From an uncultured Alistipes sp. (GTDB lineage Bacteria > Bacteroidota > Bacteroidia > Bacteroidales > Rikenellaceae), in assembly GCA_900539755.1 (NCBI GenBank), contig UQDC01000001.1, forward strand, positions 1-64,000: a stretch of DNA of 64,000 nt. The letters run 5' to 3'. Positions 60,427 through 64,000 of the stretch are shown here, one piece after another. Every line of letters begins with the position of its first letter. Positions within the stretch are counted from its first letter, which is position 1. The notes beneath the pieces are model-generated. The model saw nothing but the letters and a program-made list of their open reading frames with translations. It did not search any database and was not told where the DNA came from. Position numbers and translations under genes: made by a program.

Positions 60427-62328
60427 ATGCCTGTCAATGAAAAAAATACGGTGATTTCGCAACGCATACAACTGTTGAAGGAAAAGGTAGCCTTGCTGCC
60501 CGATTCTCCTGGTGTGTACCAGTTTTTGGGTGCAGACGGCAAGGTGATTTATGTGGGCAAGGCCAAAAACCTGAAACGGCGGGTTTCATCTTATTTTCTG
60601 ACACGCGCTGACCATACGCCCAAAGTGCGGGTTATGGTGGGTAAAATCGTCGATCTGCGTCATACGGTAGTGGCCAGTGAAAGCGAAGCATTTCTGCTGG
60701 AGAACAACATGATCAAGAATCTCCAGCCCCGTTACAACATCCTGCTCAAAGACGACAAGACCTATCCCTGGATTGTGATCCGTAACGAACCCTTCCCGCG
60801 GGTACTCTCGACCCGCCGTTTTGTTCGAGACGGCTCGCAATATTTCGGTCCCTACGCCTCGATATATATCCAAAAAGAGATTTTAGAGATGTTGCGAGGG
60901 ATTTATCAGCTGCGGACCTGCTCACTCAACCTGGCACCTGATCAAATTGCAAAAGGGAAATACCGGGTCTGTCTCGAATATCATATCGGCAACTGCAAAG
61001 GACCTTGCATCGGACAACAAAGCGAAGAGGAGTATCGCGAAAGTATCGGCATGGTAGCCTCACTGCTCAAAGGGGATACCCGCGCCACGCGCGAATACCT
61101 GCAACAACGGATGACCGAAGCCGCTGCAGAGATGCGGTTTGAAGAGGCCGGACGTTACAAAAAACGGTTGGAACTGCTGGCCGGATATCAGAGCAAGTCA
61201 GTGGTCGTAAGCAATACGCTGGGCAGTATGGATGTCTTCTCACTGATTGTGGATGAAGGGATAGCTTTTTGCAATTTTATGCGTATTGCCCAAGGTTCGA
61301 TTGTCAACACCTTTACCGTTGAGTTGAAGCCCGGTTTGGAAGATGAGCCTCGTGATGTGCTCTCGTATGCCATCACCAGTATTCGTGATCGGCTGCAGGG
61401 GCGATTGCAGCGTGAGGTATTGGTGCCTTTCTTGCCCAACGAAGAGCTGTTCGAAGGGATCACTTTCAATATTCCCCAACGCGGTGACAAACTCCGCCTG
61501 TTGGAGCTGTCGGAACGGAATTGCCGGCTCTATCGACTCGAAAAGCTCAAACAGATCGAGATCAAGGATCCGGCCAAACATGTGACCCGGGTGATGGCAG
61601 CCCTGCAAAAAGAGTTGCACCTGAAAGTAGCGCCACACCATATTGAATGTTTCGATAACTCAAACCTGCAAGGGACTAATCCGGTCGCTTCGTGTGTGGT
61701 ATTTCGCGATGGCAAGCCTTCACGAAAGGAGTATCGCCATTTCAACATCAAAACGGTGGTCGGTGCCAATGACTTCGCTTCGATGGAGGAGGTGGTGACA
61801 CGACGATACAGCCGTCTGCTGGCCGAAGGAGCCGAGCTACCTCAATTAATCGTGGTGGATGGCGGCAAAGGGCAGTTACGGTTTGCCTATGAGACGCTAC
61901 AACGATTGGGGTTGGAGCAACAGATCGCGATTGTCGGTTTGGCAAAACGAATCGAAGAGGTCTATTTCCCGCACGATCCAATGCCTTACTACATCGACCG
62001 CAACAGCGAAGCGCTCAAAGTGCTGATGCATATTCGTGATGAGGCACACCGGTTCGGTATTACCTTCCATCGTCAGAAACGTTCGCTGGCCTTTATCAAA
62101 AGTGAGTTGGAACAGATCCCCTCTTTAGGCAGCCGTTCAGTCGAAAAATTATTGCAGCGTTTCCGGACGATTTCCCGTATCCGCAAAGCCACCATGGATG
62201 AGTTAACCGAGGTGATCGGGGCACATCGGGCTTCGGAGGTAATACGCTATTTTGCCAATGCCCCCAAAGAGTCCGCAGATCAAAACCCCACTGATCAATC
62301 GACAGCAGACAAGAAAACGAAGCAATAA
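60427..62328 (+). CDS. uvrC: Excinuclease ABC subunit C
   Basis: A 633-residue nuclease that makes both incisions in nucleotide-excision repair after UvrA/UvrB damage recognition. Domains in order: GIY-YIG endonuclease (about 15-100, LPDSPGVYQFLGADGKVIYVG), Cys-rich motif, UVR helices (about 205-240, AAEMRFEEAGRYKKRLELL), RNase-H-like endonuclease (about 400-540, ECFDNSNLQGTNPVASCVVF) and helix-hairpin-helix pair (about 560-610, IPSLGSRSVEKLLQRF). The extra C-terminal tail is polar. A single gene followed by a strong terminator. Confidence 0.97.
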   Translation: MPVNEKNTVISQRIQLLKEKVALLPDSPGVYQFLGADGKVIYVGKAKNLKRRVSSYFLTRADHTPKVRVMVGKIVDLRHTVVASESEAFLLENNMIKNLQPRYNILLKDDKTYPWIVIRNEPFPRVLSTRRFVRDGSQYFGPYASIYIQKEILEMLRGIYQLRTCSLNLAPDQIAKGKYRVCLEYHIGNCKGPCIGQQSEEEYRESIGMVASLLKGDTRATREYLQQRMTEAAAEMRFEEAGRYKKRLELLAGYQSKSVVVSNTLGSMDVFSLIVDEGIAFCNFMRIAQGSIVNTFTVELKPGLEDEPRDVLSYAITSIRDRLQGRLQREVLVPFLPNEELFEGITFNIPQRGDKLRLLELSERNCRLYRLEKLKQIEIKDPAKHVTRVMAALQKELHLKVAPHHIECFDNSNLQGTNPVASCVVFRDGKPSRKEYRHFNIKTVVGANDFASMEEVVTRRYSRLLAEGAELPQLIVVDGGKGQLRFAYETLQRLGLEQQIAIVGLAKRIEEVYFPHDPMPYYIDRNSEALKVLMHIRDEAHRFGITFHRQKRSLAFIKSELEQIPSLGSRSVEKLLQRFRTISRIRKATMDELTEVIGAHRASEVIRYFANAPKESADQNPTDQSTADKKTKQ

Positions 62329-62701
62329 AGCTTTTCACATCGTTCCACTGCTATTTCTAAGCCCAGCTACAACAGCTCAAAACCAGATAACAATCATCTC
62401 TTTACTGTAATAAAAACAAACGTGAACAGTTAATGCAGCTGTTCACGTTTGCTTTACTTTTCATTTGGTATCGGAATTAAAGCGTTTATTGGATTACATT
62501 CTGGTACAAACTAATTATTTAATATTTACTAAATTAACACGTTCAACAGATAGGAACTGACAACTTGCTATGCAGGCTTTTTTTTCCGACCATCCCACCA
62601 AGCTAACTGACAATTGGATTACAGATTGCTATGCCCGATTGCACATCCGCACGCAACTAAAAAACAGCAAGTATCTTCAGTACGATACGACCGATATTTA
62701 C
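62329..62701. other. Intergenic region between converging uvrC and GH37-like genes
   Basis: It contains the uvrC terminator (62417-62460). The remainder is AT-rich without a credible gene; rightward frames starting at 62570 are the shadow of the GH37-like gene. Confidence 0.45.
62417..62460 (+). terminator. Terminator of uvrC
   Basis: A 13-bp perfect stem CAAACGTGAACAG / CTGTTCACGTTTG with a 9-nt loop, followed by a T-rich tract. Confidence 0.8.
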
Positions 62702-64000
62702 CTATTTCGCAGAAGTATGCCGAACTACTTCCAGTGCTCGCAGGAAGGTCGAAGCGGTCCATCCCATCATTTCGCTGCAAGGATATTCACTGTCATTGAT
62801 CTCACCTGTCCGGGTATATTTTTCATAAATAAAACCGGGATGACGTTGTCCGTCTCCATATTTGAACGGTCGATGGGTAGCAGGGTGAGGATCAAGGAAG
62901 TTTGCCGTTACCGTATTGAGCCACTTCAAAGCGACCTGATAGGCCTCGGGTTGGTAGCCGTAATTTTCGAGTGCTCCCATAGCCAAAAACTGCACAGGGG
63001 CCCATACGGCTCCATCTCCCCACTGGTAGAGAATGGGCTGATCAGAGGGTTCACATACGACCAAACCGCCCGGAGAGTCGAAGAGCTTAAGATTCTCTAC
63101 CACTCGAGCAGCCTCTTCGGGTGTAGCGAAGTGCCAATAGAGCGGCATCAGGGTCATCACAGAGGCAATGGAGCCGTGACGCTGATTCACAAAATCATAA
63201 TCCAGGAAAAGTCCACGCTCCTCGTCCCACAGGTATTTTCGGATCAGCTCGGCCCGCCAGACGGCATGTTTTTCCCAACGACTACCGTTTGAAATCTTCA
63301 GTTGACGCTCGAGCCATCCCAAAATACGTTCGTACTGATACAAGTTTGCATTCAGATCGATCGGAATAAAATCTTTGCAACGCCCGTCAAATCGAGGGGT
63401 AAAATCCATCGTTTCGGCCTCAGCCAGACGGTGGCTCGCTATCAAGATCTTGACACTATCCGATGCCTCTTTATCGAGTTGGAAACGATGCAGCAACACC
63501 TTGTCATAAAAGTTGAGCAACGTAGCTGAATCGGCATGTTCACCATAACGTTGCAGGCCCGGGATCGGGGTAGAGTGATCCTCGATGGTATTTCCATTCG
63601 CATTGGTCCAGAATTCATACTCCTTGAGCAACGCTTGATAGGCCCGATGCAGCCAGGCGGTGTCCTTTTGAGGTGCTTTCATAAAATAGCTCTGCACCAT
63701 CATACCGAAATAGGGAGTCTGACTGCGATCTTCTCCCCAACCATTCGCATTGGGAATAAACCCCAACTGCTCTATCTCGTAAATAAAATTGTCGATATTA
63801 TTTTTGGCCTGCTCGAAAAAGCCCTGCCGCATCAACCCTTCGTTGATGAAATAGAGGTCCCAATAGTATAATGTTCCGGGGTTTAAGGCAAAGGAAAAGG
63901 GAGCTGGCAGAGTAGCTACGGTATCGACATAACGATCCCAACTGTTGCGGATATGGTTTTCGATTTTCGGCCATTGGTCCGGATGAATCGGTCGTAATGT
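62702..64000 (-). CDS. Trehalase-family (GH37-like) glycosidase, 3' part
   Basis: About 433 residues are visible; the frame stays open through the right edge, so the N-terminus lies outside the window. The alpha/alpha-barrel family is indicated by NPGTLYYWDLYF near the edge (GH37 has a WDxY signature), a segment reading QWGDGAVWAP in place of the usual QWDYPxGWAP, and the C-terminal pair EKYTRTGEINDSEY ... GWTASTFLRALEVV. The altered second signature means the substrate may be another alpha-glucoside or mannoside rather than trehalose; GH63 is an alternative. An internal TTG (63835) is not the start. Confidence 0.82.
   Translation of the reverse strand, partial: TLRPIHPDQWPKIENHIRNSWDRYVDTVATLPAPFSFALNPGTLYYWDLYFINEGLMRQGFFEQAKNNIDNFIYEIEQLGFIPNANGWGEDRSQTPYFGMMVQSYFMKAPQKDTAWLHRAYQALLKEYEFWTNANGNTIEDHSTPIPGLQRYGEHADSATLLNFYDKVLLHRFQLDKEASDSVKILIASHRLAEAETMDFTPRFDGRCKDFIPIDLNANLYQYERILGWLERQLKISNGSRWEKHAVWRAELIRKYLWDEERGLFLDYDFVNQRHGSIASVMTLMPLYWHFATPEEAARVVENLKLFDSPGGLVVCEPSDQPILYQWGDGAVWAPVQFLAMGALENYGYQPEAYQVALKWLNTVTANFLDPHPATHRPFKYGDGQRHPGFIYEKYTRTGEINDSEYPCSEMMGWTASTFLRALEVVRHTSAK

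Noticed and set aside
1..64000. CRISPR arrays, intact insertion sequences, integrase or prophage modules
   Set aside because: No regularly spaced repeats, transposase, integrase or phage structural genes could be found by reading the frames; the S24-like regulator alone is not evidence of a prophage.

Overview
The window looks like chromosomal DNA of a Bacteroidales bacterium (phylum Bacteroidota), probably a host-associated anaerobe. The signs are TAnnTTTG/TTG (Bacteroidota-type) promoters at the tRNA genes, almost no Shine-Dalgarno sequences (clpB is an exception), phylum-restricted families (DUF4290, DUF4296, PorT-like barrel, Ig-like lipoprotein, HU/SPOR protein, PorX), a class III ribonucleotide reductase, TonB-dependent transport and many lipoprotein glycosidases. 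I could not settle the genus. There is no rRNA, CRISPR array, intact insertion sequence or prophage.

Layout. 0.3-8.9 kb (+): DUF4290, smpB, an Ig-like envelope protein and a PorT-like barrel, then a tight rbfA / LolC-E-type permease / DUF4296 lipoprotein / amidohydrolase run in which the last two genes overlap by 86 nt. 9.0-12.9 kb (-): holB-folK and flippase-dut pairs. 13.2-17.7 kb (-): a single-gene fusion of a tetraheme NapC/NirT-type cytochrome with a SUMF1-like domain, then a GH92 mannosidase. 18.1-21.0 kb (+): a cobalamin riboswitch ahead of nrdD-nrdG. 21.4-24.3 kb (+): GH29 fucosidase and an EamA transporter. 24.6-29.4 kb (-): a GT90-like glycosyltransferase and a FecCD/BtuCD-type metallophore or cobalamin ABC importer. 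29.6-30.8 kb (+): an aminotransferase. 31.0-35.5 kb (-): a TonB-dependent receptor and a beta-helix lipoprotein. 35.7-38.1 kb (+): porX and tsaE. 38.5-41.7 kb (-): GH88-like hydrolase and heparinase II/III-like lyase.

42-54 kb is mostly housekeeping: tRNA-Pro, a 5'(3')-deoxyribonucleotidase, a GT4 enzyme, tRNA-Glu with rpsT, clpB, a YqaA-like membrane protein, an HU/SPOR protein, lgt, a ribE-histidine kinase pair, an S24-like regulator without a recognisable catalytic dyad, and tRNA-Arg. An AT-rich kilobase follows (54.4-55.4 kb) that may hold a decayed gene. The last part carries an aminopeptidase P, ugd, a polysaccharide deacetylase, ubiX, uvrC and the 3' part of a trehalase-like glycosidase that runs off the right edge.

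Functionally the window combines informational housekeeping genes with envelope assembly (Lgt, Lol-type permease, PorT-like barrel, SPOR protein, flippase) and host or environmental glycan use (GH92, GH29, GH88, heparinase-like lyase, GH37-like). The least expected items are the heme/SUMF1 fusion, the riboswitch-controlled class III reductase, and several unusually long perfect hairpins and operator-like repeats between genes.
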